From Euptelea pleiosperma (lineage: Eukaryota > Streptophyta > Magnoliopsida > Ranunculales > Eupteleaceae): DNA of 64,000 nucleotides. The translations under genes and the position numbers were made by a program. Shown here piece by piece: positions 29,401-36,199 of the stretch (its first letter is position 1; every line of letters begins with the position of its first letter). The stretch covers positions 12,292,520-12,356,519 of the forward strand of contig CM068553.1 of NCBI GenBank assembly GCA_035048495.1, read 5' to 3'. Under the pieces are notes generated by a model. That model was not told where the DNA came from. It saw nothing but the letters and a program-made list of their open reading frames with translations, and ran no database searches.

Positions 29401-32400
29401 GTGTTACCTAACTGTGCAAAGGAGGTGGATGATGTGGCAGATGGATCATCAAGTTGCTGAAGCAGATGTCGAAGGCCTGCATACTCTGTGGCTGAAAAAC
29501 CACTAGGAGGAGCTGAAGGAAGAGGGCTCGCCAGGGCCTGTCCTGGGTAAGGAGCAGAAGAATCCACACTGACTCTATGAGCACTGGAGGAGGCTAGCTG
29601 GCTAGGACGCCCATGTAGCTTCCAACACTTGGCACGCACATGCCCTAACTTGCTGCAGAAAGCACACTTGGGCCTCTCTCTAGTCAGAGACTTCCCATGA
29701 GAAGGTCCAGTGGCAGCATATGATGGAGTTGAGGTAGTCTGATGAGATGGACCCCTCAAAGGCTGCTGAAGCTGATAAGCAGGAGAAGCTGGTAGCGCTA
29801 ATCGCTCTGGAAGGGGATACTCACTCTGAAGAGAGATCCTCCTACTCTCCTCACTTTGAAGATAAGCATACATCTCACTGAGAGAGGGAAGATCCATCCT
29901 ACTACTCAAAATCTAAACACGGGCAAGCTTATAAGACGGATTGAGCCCAGCAAGGAAATCAAAGATCCGGCCCTTCTCTATATATCGACGAAAGAGAGCA
30001 ATCTCTGATGGGTTGAGAGGCTGATAAGAGTAGTAATGATCAAGCTCCTGCCACAAGGTACGAAGAGCAGTGTAGTACTGAGAGAGAGACTTCTCCCCCT
30101 GCCGAAAGTGGGAGATAGTCTGTCGCAGTTGAAATGCCCGTCCTGTGTTCTGCTGCTGTGAATAAGTCTTCTCAATGATCTCCCAGACTCTTGCGCTGTG
30201 CGCATAAATAAGAAACTCTCACTGATATCAGGCTCCATAGAGTTGAGGAGCCATGAAATGAAAGATCATCTGTCTGCCACTGTCGATAAGATGGATCGGT
30301 CTTGGGAGGCTTAACTGTATCTCCTGTAGTGTGACCCAACTTTCCACGGCCGCTAATAAACAATCGTGCTACCTGAGCCCAGCGCAAATAATTCTTGCCG
30401 TCTAGCTTTACTGATGTGATCTGTAAGCTAGGGTTCTCATAGGCCAAGTGATGCACCATAGGGCCTCCAATACCAGTGGAGGGAACATCAGTGCTCACAT
30501 TTGACCCTGAAGGAGAAGGCAATGAAGGCAGAGGAACCACGGGAGGTGATGGATCTGTCATGAGGAATTACGGCCAAAAGAAACTATCGAAGTACCAGAT
30601 TAACGATCAAATCGAGATCTGGATAAGGCTAAATCACCACATAAAGAGCAAACAAACATCTGAATAGGTCATAATAGGTATTTTAGGACTCAAGAAGTCT
30701 CCCAAGTGACCAACGAAGAACAAAAAAGAAGGGAGTCAATAAACACCCAAATTAACCTCAAATTTGGGAAATAAGGGGTCGAATGAGGAAGATATGTAGC
30801 GTGGAGATGCAAGGGACCTTCCCATGGCTAACAAACTGCTGAAGAAGAAGTTTGGACGTGATTGGAGGGACTGTTGGACCAAACCGAAGGTCCTATTAGA
30901 GGAAAAACAGCCACTGGCAGTAACTAAAGGGGAGAGAAAACCTCCCACAGGTTTCAATACTCGATGAAATCCAAAAAGGAAGGTATCCACATGTTCCTCA
31001 GATTGGGGGGGACTAGATCGAAGCAACAAACCCCCCGAAAAAGTTCATTTTTGGGTCGGAAATCGAGTTGGTTTAGAAACTGATTTTTTCGAAAATTTCA
31101 CACCCAAAAAACAGCCCAAATGATTCCAAAAAATTCTCCAAAAATAACCAAAAAACTAGAAAAAAAGATCTCTACCAAGTGGAGAAGTTTCAGCCGACCT
31201 CGATTTTCGTGTCCATATGGCTGATGACGTTAGCCGTACGGTCAGATGACGTCAGCAGGCGTTAAATTGCTCCTGGTTTGTCTTCAAGAATGCTCCGGCA
31301 AGCCTCGGCGGCGGATGGCTCTGATACCAAGTTGAATTCTAAGAATTAGGGTTAGGGTTAGGTTTGTAGAAGAGGGAATAGAGTAGAGAAGAGAGAGAGA
31401 GAGAAAAGGGATGTCTATTGTGAGCTTAGGTCACAATGACACCATAAATCTTATTTATGTAAGTCCCAAATGCAAAAGACAAATATACCCCTCAAGGGGG
31501 TATTTACAAAACTACCATCGATACATATGAAATACTATATGATAATAGCATGCATATGCCTGCGATTTGACCAAAAAACAACTGTCAGCATATCTAAGGC
31601 ACCAAACGGTCGACTTCAACACTTCTAGAAAACTCCCAACACCATATGATTATACAATCAGCAACTATGAGAAAACATTCTCTCAACACACTTTACTTTA
31701 TTTCTAGCAACTACACTTTTAAACTTCAGGAGTAGCACGTTATATACCCTCTTCATTTCTTGACATAAAGAGGGGTGTCACATCACTTTGCCGTGGAATA
31801 AACATGGGACCGAAATCCCATAACACCAAAAGGAACACACGCCATCATATTAGGGTTAGAGTGAATTGTGAGATGGGAATAGTAACATAGGAATAGTAAA
31901 CATGAATAGTAATACGGGAATAGTACCCGTGAAAGAAGATGAAGGAAGTAGATGAAATGAAACCCTAGAAATTATTATTCTGATATCACGTGAGTTTCTT
32001 AGGGTTTCGAAGAAAAAAAGAAAAAGAAAAGGAGAAAGAAGAGGGAAGAGAGAAGAGAAAAGAGAAAAGAGAGCAAGTCTAGCCCTTGTTCTAGCCCCAC
32101 ACATCCCATATTTTATTACTAGGTATTTTGGGTTATTTATGAACAAGTCTCTAAAGTATCAGAGTAATTACAAAGATACCCTTAACCTCATATGAATCAG
32201 AAAATAATGCATTCTTACAGTTACAATTATTTTTTCTTGTTTGTTTATAATTATTGGGGACTGGGCTCTAGAAGTTTAGGTTGGTCAATCAAATCTTTTT
32301 GGAGAAATGGCTTTGGAGATTTGATGTAGAGTAGAATAATCTTTGGAAAGTTATCATTGCTTGCGCATTGGGGTTTAAAGTTAGGTTGGAAAAATGAGGA

Positions 32401-35400
32401 GGTTCGTTGTAGCTATGGAGTGAGGATGGGGATTTCCAGGGTTTAAGTCAAGCTTTTAATGGGAAGGTTTAGGGTGCTTTGGAAATAGTGTTTGGTTTTG
32501 AGATCCTTTGTGTTGTGTTTTCTTATTTATATAGGGAAATCTGGATAAAGATGTTCTTGCGAGTGCTTTGATTGGTTGGGAGAGAGGATAGTGTAGAGCC
32601 CTTGTGCTTTGATTTATTCCCGTAGCTTGAGCTGTTTTTGCCCTCATTTTGAACCTGTTTGCAATAATTTGAACTCAAGTACAACATCCCTTAGCATTTT
32701 TGCCACACAACATCTCTGTTTTTGGCCTCCAAACAGGTCTTTGGCATTTTCACAAAACATGCTCTGCATGTGCTCCTTATTCAGTTTGTTATGGATGGCC
32801 ATTGTGATACTTCTTACTCTTGTTACTGCTCTAAGAACTCAAACAACAGTTCCTTGTGCCATGAGGAAGTTCAAGGGGGTTCAGTGGGCAGCAATGATTT
32901 TTATATCCCATCTTTTTTCTTTCTTGCTCTATTTGGCACCCTTAGGCATTGAATTGGTCCAGAGCAGCAGATAAGAATCTACTTAGGTTAGGCAGCAATG
33001 ATTTTTATATCCCATCTTTTTTCTTTCTTGCTCTATTTGGCACCCTTAGGCATTGAATTGGTCCAGAGCAGCAGATGAGAATCTACTTAGGTTAGCTAAA
33101 AAGCTAGTCTTCTGGGGTTGTGATCTTCTATTTTGTACCCACTACTATGATCCTATTTGGCAAAAGCTGACACTTACAGTGGATTAACAGTTTGAGGGAC
33201 AACATCCTCGTAGGTCTATTTGATCCTCTATTAGAGAGTTTCTTCTGCACTTTCGTTGGTGGGAAGGAAACTGATCCTCGTTGATTTGTAAGCCTCTTCA
33301 ACTGTTAATAGTATCTGTTAAATCCAGTGTCGAGTCCTTGAGACCAATTCTAACCGTTTGATGATTTCTACTTGCAATTATATGTCTCCGATTTGTTTTT
33401 TTGCTCTCACTCATTTTGCATTTGACGCTATTTGATATTACGACACCCAGTTTAACAACCTCATCAACTACTACAGGATCTGTCAAAACTATAATCTCCC
33501 CGAACTCTAACACTCCGAACACTGTCTTCTTGTGGTCAGACATATTTGAATTGCCTTTCGAACATGTTTATGAAGTAAAACCATTCCGGGCCTTTGACAT
33601 GGTGTAGGTTGCAGCAGTAAAGACATGTTTAGAGATGCTTTTGGTAATGGATGTTAAACCATCTTGGCCCTTTAGAGCGGAGTGATCTCAAAGAAACTTT
33701 AGTACATCACAAGGAACTTCCAGATCTGGAAACGTCGGGTCTCTTAGACAAACCAATAATATTCTTGGTACTGGGGTCATATGGAAGGCAATGGCCAAGC
33801 AAGGACAAAACACAAAAACCAAAGATTGTATAATTTGACTATTTTAACCAAGTTAACTGAACTAGGAACTTCATAAACAGAGTATCAAGACATGTTTAGA
33901 GATGCTTTTGGTAATGGATGTTAAACTGTCTTGACCCTTTAGAGCCGAGTGATCTCGAAGAAACTTTTGGTACATCACAAGGAACTCCAGATCTGGAAAC
34001 GTCAGGTCTCTTAGACAAACCAATAATATTGTTGGTACTGGGGTCCATATAGAAGGCAATGACCAAGCAAGGACAAAACACAAAAACCAAAGATTGTATA
34101 ATTTGACTAAGGGTCGGGCTCCGTTGACAGATCTAAAATGACAGATAAAATGACAGGGACGCAATATAATCCACGTGGCACACTGTTACAGGACTCTGAC
34201 CGTATGGATGTTTGTCCTATCCCATGGTGGACCTTCAAGACAAAAATCAGCCAGATTAGTGATTTATAGGCTTTGGATTGGACTTATTTTCATGGGCTGA
34301 TCTCAACTGTTGGAATTTGAGCAGTATTTGAGGTACAAAGATGCAACACTTATAAATCACTAATCAGGCTGATTTGTGGTTTGTAGGTCCACCATGGGAT
34401 AGGAAAAACATCTGTACGGTCAGAGTCCTGTGAAAGTGTGCCACGTGGCTTATATTGTGTCCCTGTCATTTTAGATCTGTCAACGGAGCCCGACCCTTTG
34501 ACTAAATTTAACCAAGTTAACTGAACTAGGAACTTCATAAACAGAGTATCAAGACAAGTTTAGAGATGCTTTTGGTAATGGATGTTAAACCGTCTTGACC
34601 ATTTAGAGCCGAGTGATCTCGAAGAAACTTTTGGTACATCACAAGGAACTTCCAGATCTGGAAACGTCAGGTCTCTTAGACAAACCAATTATATTCTTGG
34701 TACTGGGGTCATATAGAAGGCAATGACCAAGCAAGGACAAAACACAAAAACCAAAGATTCTATAATTTGACTAAATTTAACCAAGTTAAGTGAACCAGGA
34801 ACTTCATAAACAGAGTATCAAGGCACTTTCCATTCTTGAGATAACGAGAAACATGGCGTGGCAAGATAACTGAGGCGACCTTAATAATGATCTATTTGAA
34901 CAATTCTTCTTTTGGGAAATTGTGATACTGTGCAATTTAGTTCAGAAATTTCAACGAAGAACCAAACAATCGTATTGAATTTGTCATAGGGTTCCCTGTA
35001 TTAAACTGTGTACAAGGCGATAAGGCACAATTTTTGCTTCTTGAAATGCTGCTTTATTGGAGAAGCCCTTTTACTCATGAGTGGAGTCATATCACATGTA
35101 GGCAAGTACTTGAATTTAAATGTATTTCTTCACTATATAATCGAATAAGCAGATAGTCAACCTGTCCATTTCCGTTTTTGTATTTAGTTTCTAGTAAGTT
35201 TCTCTCCATCACTAGTGCATACCCTCTCTAGTTGATTTGGATCTGGGAATTTCCTAGTTGAGTACACCATCAGATGTTATGTCCTCCCCAGCGAAGATGA
35301 ACATGCATCTTTTGTTTTTAGCACAGTTATGTAAATTCTATCTGTTTGACCAAAGGAATCTCTTGAGCTGATGTTAAACCTCTGATTGTGAGCATGCGAT

Positions 35401-35468
35401 GTGTGATGTTGCAGGGTCGTGAGCGATTAAATGGTAAGCCATTATATATACTCGTGGAATCTCACTAA
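1484..35468 (+). CDS. APRT: Adenine phosphoribosyltransferase (six-exon gene)
   Basis: APRT converts adenine plus PRPP to AMP and pyrophosphate in purine salvage; plant isoforms also act on cytokinin bases. The exons are 1484-1565, 1654-1764, 5688-5780, 13036-13185, 17310-17368 and 35415-35468. All junctions are GT-AG, the phases join cleanly, and the product is 182 aa, the usual size for this family. Visible landmarks are [20 protein letters not shown] (N-terminal dimer/substrate loop), [15 protein letters not shown] (residues 65-79), the PRPP-binding motif [11 protein letters not shown] (127-137) and the C-terminus [11 protein letters not shown]. No transit peptide is seen, so a cytosolic form is likely. 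The introns are 88, 3923, 7255, 4124 and 18046 bp, swollen by transposons. No frameshift or premature stop is present, so the gene looks functional if the long introns are spliced. Confidence 0.95.
1654..1764 (+). CDS. APRT: APRT exon 2
   Basis: The exon is preceded by CAG (1651-1653) and followed by GTAAAC. It encodes residues 28-64, including [17 protein letters not shown] and the region ending NISVVA. Intron 2 (1765-5687) contains poly-T, a (TG)n tract and a MITE. Confidence 0.93.
1765..4314. other. APRT intron 2, unannotated part
   Basis: This is AT-rich intron sequence with a poly-T run at 1807-1825 and a (TG)n tract. I see no coding exon, and no retrotransposon protein motif in any frame. 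Short open frames here have no recognisable domain. Confidence 0.6.
2417..2450. repeat. (TG)n microsatellite
   Basis: This is a dinucleotide TG run of about 17 units with one A interruption, inside APRT intron 2. Confidence 0.95.
4315..5036. mobile_element. hAT-like MITE with CACACC repeats
   Basis: The left end GAGGCTGTTTGGTAATG and the right end TTGACCAAACAGCTC are inverted, a terminal pattern common in plant hAT-type MITEs. The interior carries a CT-rich tract and the CACACC hexamer run. No coding capacity for a transposase is seen and the target duplication is unclear. It lies in APRT intron 2. Confidence 0.5.
4600..4670. repeat. (CACACC)n / (CA)n low-complexity tract
   Basis: About seven CACACC hexamers run into a CA dinucleotide tract. 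The apparent Pro-Thr repeat peptide in this frame is a by-product of the tract. Confidence 0.9.
5688..5780 (+). CDS. APRT: APRT exon 3
   Basis: The acceptor is TTTCTAG (ends 5687) and the donor GT at 5781. The exon encodes residues 65-95: [20 protein letters not shown] and the basic stretch LRKPKKLPG, the typical flexible catalytic-loop region of APRT. Confidence 0.93.
5781..6922. other. APRT intron 3, 5' part
   Basis: This is T-rich intron sequence without coding or transposon signatures that I recognise. It contains loosely repeated phrases such as the 'gccttctatatttctc' and 'gcctaggatttctctc' types, which suggests local duplication. Confidence 0.5.
6923..7161. mobile_element. MITE with CATGGTTCA termini
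   Basis: The left end CATGGTTCAGAGTACACGG is the inverse of the right end GAAACTTTGAACCATG. The interior repeats the phrases 'gtttcggacgaaac' and 'cgaaacgtttcgg', giving a folded structure of about 240 bp. It lies immediately left of the LINE poly(A) tail. Confidence 0.6.
7317..7763 (-). pseudogene. LINE ORF2 C-terminal zinc-binding domain fragment
   Basis: This is the longest intact frame at the LINE 3' end, 148 aa, with the Cys/His pattern CGMC...HMLIHCC followed by [20 protein letters not shown], typical of the zf-RVT region of plant LINEs. The frame stops near the poly(A) tail. It is part of the LINE at 7168-9870. Confidence 0.85.
8655..9544 (-). pseudogene. LINE reverse transcriptase core (two overlapping frames)
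   Basis: Two frames, 8990-9544 and 8655-9137, together cover the RT fingers and palm. The first holds [13 protein letters not shown] and [13 protein letters not shown]; the second holds FADD and the YLGLPLGAK block. The change of frame near 9000-9137 is a frameshift that inactivates the enzyme. Confidence 0.88.
9907..10098 (+). repeat. 5' LTR of deleted Copia
   Basis: It starts TGTTATGAGTTAG and ends GAAGCTAACA, directly followed by the primer-binding site TGGTATCAGAG. Confidence 0.85.
10574..11366 (+). pseudogene. Copia RT-tail / RNase H remnant
   Basis: Segments such as [20 protein letters not shown], and in shifted frames the equivalents of the usual HIEVD and '[12 protein letters not shown]' regions, show the end of a Copia polyprotein. 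At least five stops or shifts occur. The closing phrase 'atgcgcgatatttatgcacc' lies just before the purine tract. Confidence 0.75.
11375..11574 (+). repeat. 3' LTR of deleted Copia
   Basis: It starts TATTATGAGTTAGGG (TG mutated to TA) and ends GAAGCTAACA. It aligns along its whole length with 9907-10098 with scattered changes. Confidence 0.85.
11575..13035. other. APRT intron 3, 3' part
   Basis: A short stretch near 11662-11700 on the + strand reads [10 protein letters not shown], resembling the FADD box of a LINE RT, so a small LINE scrap is possible. The rest is AT-rich intron with no recognisable gene or repeat. Confidence 0.4.
13036..13185 (+). CDS. APRT: APRT exon 4 (PRPP-binding motif)
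   Basis: The acceptor is AACAG (ends 13035) and the donor GTGAG at 13186. The exon encodes residues 96-145 with [20 protein letters not shown] and the PRPP-binding signature [11 protein letters not shown] (127-137). Both acidic residues (D129, D130) and the GGT turn are intact. Confidence 0.95.
13649..14415. mobile_element. Mutator-type MITE, long inverted arms
   Basis: The left arm contains CTGACATACCCCCCTATGAC, and its inverse GTCATAGGGGGGTATGTCAG appears near 14347. Each arm extends over about 150 bp, with 'ctagtgttgaccc'/'gggtcaacactgg' inside. The flanks TTACTTTTT at 13640-13648 and 14416-14424 form a 9-bp target duplication, as Mutator-like elements make. A related copy is at 62911-63356. 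No transposase is present. It lies in APRT intron 4. Confidence 0.75.
14985..15575 (+). mobile_element. Copia integrase-region fragment with LTR-like end
   Basis: The + strand reads [13 protein letters not shown] (pre-integrase HH), then in shifted frames [11 protein letters not shown] and VTFVDDHS, the start of a Copia integrase core. A sequence ending 'cgaaccctaggactttacttctaaca' follows and resembles a Copia LTR terminus. Multiple frameshifts are present. The other end of the element was not found. Confidence 0.75.
15755..16570 (+). mobile_element. LINE 3'-end fragment (zinc-binding RVT tail)
   Basis: A 163-aa frame (15764-16255) contains [30 protein letters not shown] and [19 protein letters not shown], followed in another frame by [10 protein letters not shown] and a closing 'FEDFVLDG' segment. 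This is the ORF2 C-terminus of an L1-type LINE related to the one at 7168-9870 but in sense orientation. The RT palm is absent (5' truncation). Confidence 0.85.
16571..17309. other. APRT intron 4, 3' part
   Basis: This is AT-rich intron without a recognisable repeat or coding signal. Confidence 0.5.
17310..17368 (+). CDS. APRT: APRT exon 5
   Basis: The acceptor is TTCTCAG (ends 17309) and the donor GTGCGT at 17369. The exon encodes residues 146-165, [20 protein letters not shown], a conserved APRT strand, and ends on a codon boundary. Confidence 0.93.
17606..20234. mobile_element. Solo LTR, about 2.6 kb (Gypsy-like)
   Basis: It starts TGTCACGCCCCGATCCCCG and ends ATCCGGGGTGTGACA, an inverted terminal pair. 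AAGGG precedes it (17601-17605) and AAGGG occurs at 20234-20238, a 5-bp target duplication that shares the last A. No retrotransposon protein is found inside. Interior phrases 'actattcac' (18480-18540) and 'actataaatagtaa' (18965-19050) are repeated. The length and the TGTCAC...GTGACA ends resemble long plant Gypsy LTRs; the class is inferred. It lies in APRT intron 5. Confidence 0.7.
20235..20757. other. Intron 5 spacer with possible MITE
   Basis: A stretch near 20240-20490 is rich in 'ggtctggtctg', 'gggcttgg' and 'ggcctg' phrases, like some hAT-type MITEs. I could not define its ends. No coding signal is seen. Confidence 0.35.
20758..20912 (-). repeat. 3' LTR of old Copia (shortened)
   Basis: It is bounded by TGAGTTTTCTAGGG and ATTCTAACA and followed by the polypurine complement. 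It is 155 bp against 229 bp in the partner LTR, so it carries deletions. No clear target duplication remains. Confidence 0.6.
21581..22050 (-). mobile_element. SINE-like element, tandem dimer
   Basis: Two copies (21581-21838, 258 bp; 21839-22050, 212 bp) both begin GATGCAGGACAGTTAACCAA. The far end of copy 1, read on the - strand, carries TGGTATCAAAGCAGG and GTGTTCGAGACTCC, which resemble tRNA-type A and B boxes of a pol III promoter. Copy 2 lacks this head. They sit inside the RNase H part of the old Copia, which continues on both sides. Confidence 0.6.
22084..22931. mobile_element. hAT-like non-autonomous element with GAGGCTTAAGCCTC motifs
   Basis: The left end TTTAAAAAGGC and the right end GCCTTTTAAAA are inverted. 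The subterminal regions are packed with GAGGCTTA/TAAGCCTC palindromes (22095-22170 and 22835-22910). GGGATCCACATAG on the left and GGGGATCCATAG on the right suggest a target duplication. The interior is AT-rich with no transposase. It interrupts the old Copia RT/RNase H region. Confidence 0.6.
23003..23503 (-). pseudogene. Old Copia reverse transcriptase fragment
   Basis: The - strand reads [20 protein letters not shown] and [20 protein letters not shown] (23303-23503), then in other frames [11 protein letters not shown] and [10 protein letters not shown] (23000-23200). These are the Copia RT palm with YVDD. Stops and frameshifts separate the pieces. Confidence 0.8.
24218..24850 (-). pseudogene. 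Old Copia protease / pre-integrase remnant
   Basis: The frame at 24644-24850 contains [14 protein letters not shown], the retroviral-type protease site with Arg where D-(S/T)-G is usual. The frame at 24218-24469 contains [16 protein letters not shown] and [10 protein letters not shown], the zinc-binding start of integrase. Stops lie between them. Confidence 0.8.
24960..25540 (-). pseudogene. Old Copia gag remnant
   Basis: The frame at 25355-25540 begins [20 protein letters not shown], typical of Copia UBN2-type gag. A Gly/Arg-rich segment (25012-25200) leads to a zinc-knuckle-like [14 protein letters not shown] near 24985-25025. Frames are interrupted. Confidence 0.75.
25882..26093 (-). repeat. 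3' LTR of younger Copia
   Basis: It is 212 bp, from TGAATTCTAAG to GATAACA on the + strand, followed by the CTCCCCCTC polypurine complement. It contains a TTAGGG-like repeat and a GA-rich tract. Confidence 0.9.
26101..26751 (-). pseudogene. Younger Copia RNase H domain
   Basis: The 216-aa frame holds [69 protein letters not shown] and [14 protein letters not shown]. These are all the usual Copia RNase H blocks, with the catalytic-type D/E/D residues visible. It ends 8 bp from the 3' LTR. It is separated from RT by a frame break. Confidence 0.92.
26883..27953 (-). pseudogene. Younger Copia reverse transcriptase
   Basis: The 356-aa frame has [54 protein letters not shown] and the catalytic VYVDDIIL, then LKYFLGIEL. 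The palm is intact by eye, but the frame ends early in a spurious tail before RNase H. Confidence 0.93.
28154..28895 (-). pseudogene. Younger Copia integrase
   Basis: Two frames (28314-28895, 28154-28381) carry the HH-CC zinc motif ([19 protein letters not shown]). They also carry the core acidic residues [20 protein letters not shown] and QNGVAERK, and then [19 protein letters not shown]. In DQGGEY the residue after Asp is Gln where Asn is common. A frameshift lies near 28350. Confidence 0.9.
29182..29319. repeat. 69-bp direct duplication inside younger Copia
   Basis: Two adjacent 69-bp units (29182-29250 and 29251-29319) both start AAGGTGCCATCAGCTGTC. The length is a multiple of three, so the - strand repeats a 23-residue segment beginning [10 protein letters not shown] just after the protease site. 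Confidence 0.88.
29325..30561 (-). pseudogene. Younger Copia gag and protease start
   Basis: The gag begins at about 30561 ([13 protein letters not shown], then [11 protein letters not shown]), runs through frame breaks near 30200 and 29950, and reaches the zinc knuckle [19 protein letters not shown] (frame 29325-29909). The protease site follows near 29340-29365 as IIDSRASEH, with Arg at the usual Gly. Confidence 0.88.
31333..31547 (-). repeat. 5' LTR of younger Copia
   Basis: It is 215 bp and matches 25882-26093 with about a dozen differences; the last CA has become TA. The primer-binding site lies immediately to its left on the + strand (GGCTCTGATACCAA). Confidence 0.9.
31991..32219 (-). 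repeat. 5' LTR of old Copia
   Basis: On the + strand it runs from TGAGTTTCTTAGGGTTT to GCATTCTTACA and is GA-rich in the middle. A degraded primer-binding site 'attctgatatcacg' abuts it. It pairs with 20758-20912. Confidence 0.6.
32265..32480 (+). mobile_element. LINE fragment
   Basis: The + strand reads [17 protein letters not shown] and then [16 protein letters not shown], the block found as [18 protein letters not shown] in the LINE at 7168-9870. Stops are present and the extent is approximate. Confidence 0.65.
32481..33620. other. Intron 5 region of unknown origin
   Basis: Short frames on both strands have no family I can name. One on the - strand (33298-33543) reads [20 protein letters not shown] and is not recognised. 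The 106-bp tandem duplication lies here. The region probably derives from an unidentified transposon. Confidence 0.4.
32887..33098. repeat. 106-bp tandem duplication
   Basis: The units 32887-32992 and 32993-33098 both begin GGCAGCAATGATTTTTATAT. They differ by about one base (AGATAAGAAT against AGATGAGAAT), so the duplication is recent. Confidence 0.92.
33621..34820. repeat. Three tandem 268-bp units, one split by a MITE
   Basis: The units start with AGACA(T/A)GTTTAGAGATGC at 33621, 33888 and 34552 and end with ACTTCATAAACAGAGTATCA. Without the MITE and its 9-bp duplication, the second unit is about 269 bp. The units are over 90% alike by eye. Their origin is unknown and no conserved open frame was recognised. 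Confidence 0.9.
34111..34496. mobile_element. Mutator-type MITE, GGGTCGGGCTC termini
   Basis: The 386-bp palindromic element starts GGGTCGGGCTCCGTTGACAG and ends CTGTCAACGGAGCCCGACCC, nearly perfect inverses. It is flanked by the exact 9-bp duplication TTTGACTAA (34102-34110 and 34497-34505). Both arms contain CCACGTGGC and the core phrase CGTATGGATGTTTG or its inverse. It inserted into the second unit of the tandem repeat, so it is younger than that expansion. Confidence 0.92.
35415..35468 (+). CDS. APRT: APRT exon 6 (C-terminus and stop)
   Basis: The acceptor is TGTTGCAG (ends 35414). The exon encodes [17 protein letters not shown] and the TAA stop at 35466-35468, in phase 0 with exon 5 across the 18-kb intron. 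The sequence matches the expected end of plant APRT. The 3' untranslated region probably runs to about 35760; no canonical AATAAA was certain. Confidence 0.92.
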   Translation, partial: GRERLNGKPLYILVESH

Positions 35469-36065
35469 TGGTGGCGATGATGTTACATCTCTGCTGCTAC
35501 CGGAGGGGTGTGACGAGCTGTACATTAGAGGAGTATTATTGGAAGTTTCTGTGGTTGTACCATCTGGGGAATGGCTTTTGCATTTCGTTTTTTTACATGG
35601 AGTGGTAAATTTTGATTATCCTTCGATGGTTTATGCAGCTTTTTTCCCATTTAGCTTAGAAACTCTGGATTTATGCAAACAAACTGTTTTTGATAATTGA
35701 GATGACACTTTTGTCTTGAGGGATCAGTTTATTAAAATGAGGTTGAGGTAGGGTCCTGGAAATAGCCAAAATTTCTGAACCTTGTGATTTGGCAGCTTCT
35801 CTTCTTTATCAGAAGAGTTGGAGTGGAGGGTAAGGCAGCAGAGACACATTCATGTCTTGTTGTGATGGATTAAGTTGCTGTCATTGCTTTTATATACTAT
35901 TGATGCGGTCTAGTCGATTGATCTGGGCCGTTCAATATTGTGCCAGCTTGCTTTTATCATGGTGGGCATTGTTGTCGAACTCGTGTATTGTCCTCATCAG
36001 GTTGTCAATTTGATGGTTGGTTGGGTGGGAATTTTGGTTAAGGTGGCGTTTGCCGTAGGATCAGT

Positions 36066-36199
36066 CAGTTATATTTCTCGATGTCTGGATGTAGGTAGGT
36101 AAGGGATATAACTCATTTCTCAAAGTCTCGATGTGGGCAAGGAAGGGATATAACTCATTTCTTGATGTCTCGATTTGGACAGGGAATGGATATAACTCC
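36066..36199. repeat. About 50-bp repeat, three imperfect units
   Basis: The phrase 'ggatataactc', with 'tctcgat(g/t)t' and a 'ggcaaggaa' type stretch, recurs three times at roughly 50-bp spacing downstream of APRT. It shows nothing else. Confidence 0.7.

Larger units (their letters stand above)
25882..31547 (-). mobile_element. Younger Copia retrotransposon inserted in the old Copia
   Basis: The LTRs are 25882-26093 (3') and 31333-31547 (5'), TG...CA, about 95% alike by eye. The - strand shows the primer-binding site TTGGTATCAGAGCC next to 31332 and the polypurine tract GAGGGGGAG next to 26094. The domain order is gag (30561 to about 29325), protease (29325-29380), integrase (28895-28150), RT (27953-26883) and RNase H (26751-26101), the standard Copia order. 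At least five frame breaks make it non-coding as one polyprotein. No clean target duplication was seen. Confidence 0.92.
20758..32219 (-). mobile_element. Old Copia retrotransposon, disrupted by three later insertions
   Basis: The presumptive 3' LTR is 20758-20912 and the 5' LTR is 31991-32219. Both begin TGAGTTT(T/C)(C/T)TAGGGTTT on the + strand and end ATTCT(A/T)ACA. The purine tract is next to the 3' LTR (CCCCCCTCAAGC, 20913 onwards), and a degraded primer-binding site 'ctgatatcac' precedes 31991. The - strand gives gag (25355-25540), a zinc knuckle (about 24990-25020), protease (24770-24810), pre-integrase HYHLGH (24440), RT (23000-23500) and RNase H (20920-21570). All are broken. A SINE-like dimer, a hAT-like element and a younger Copia interrupt it. 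Confidence 0.75.

Noticed and set aside
35431..35700. 89-codon frame after APRT exon 6
   Set aside because: It overlaps the APRT stop in another frame and lies in the 3' untranslated region; no domain seen.
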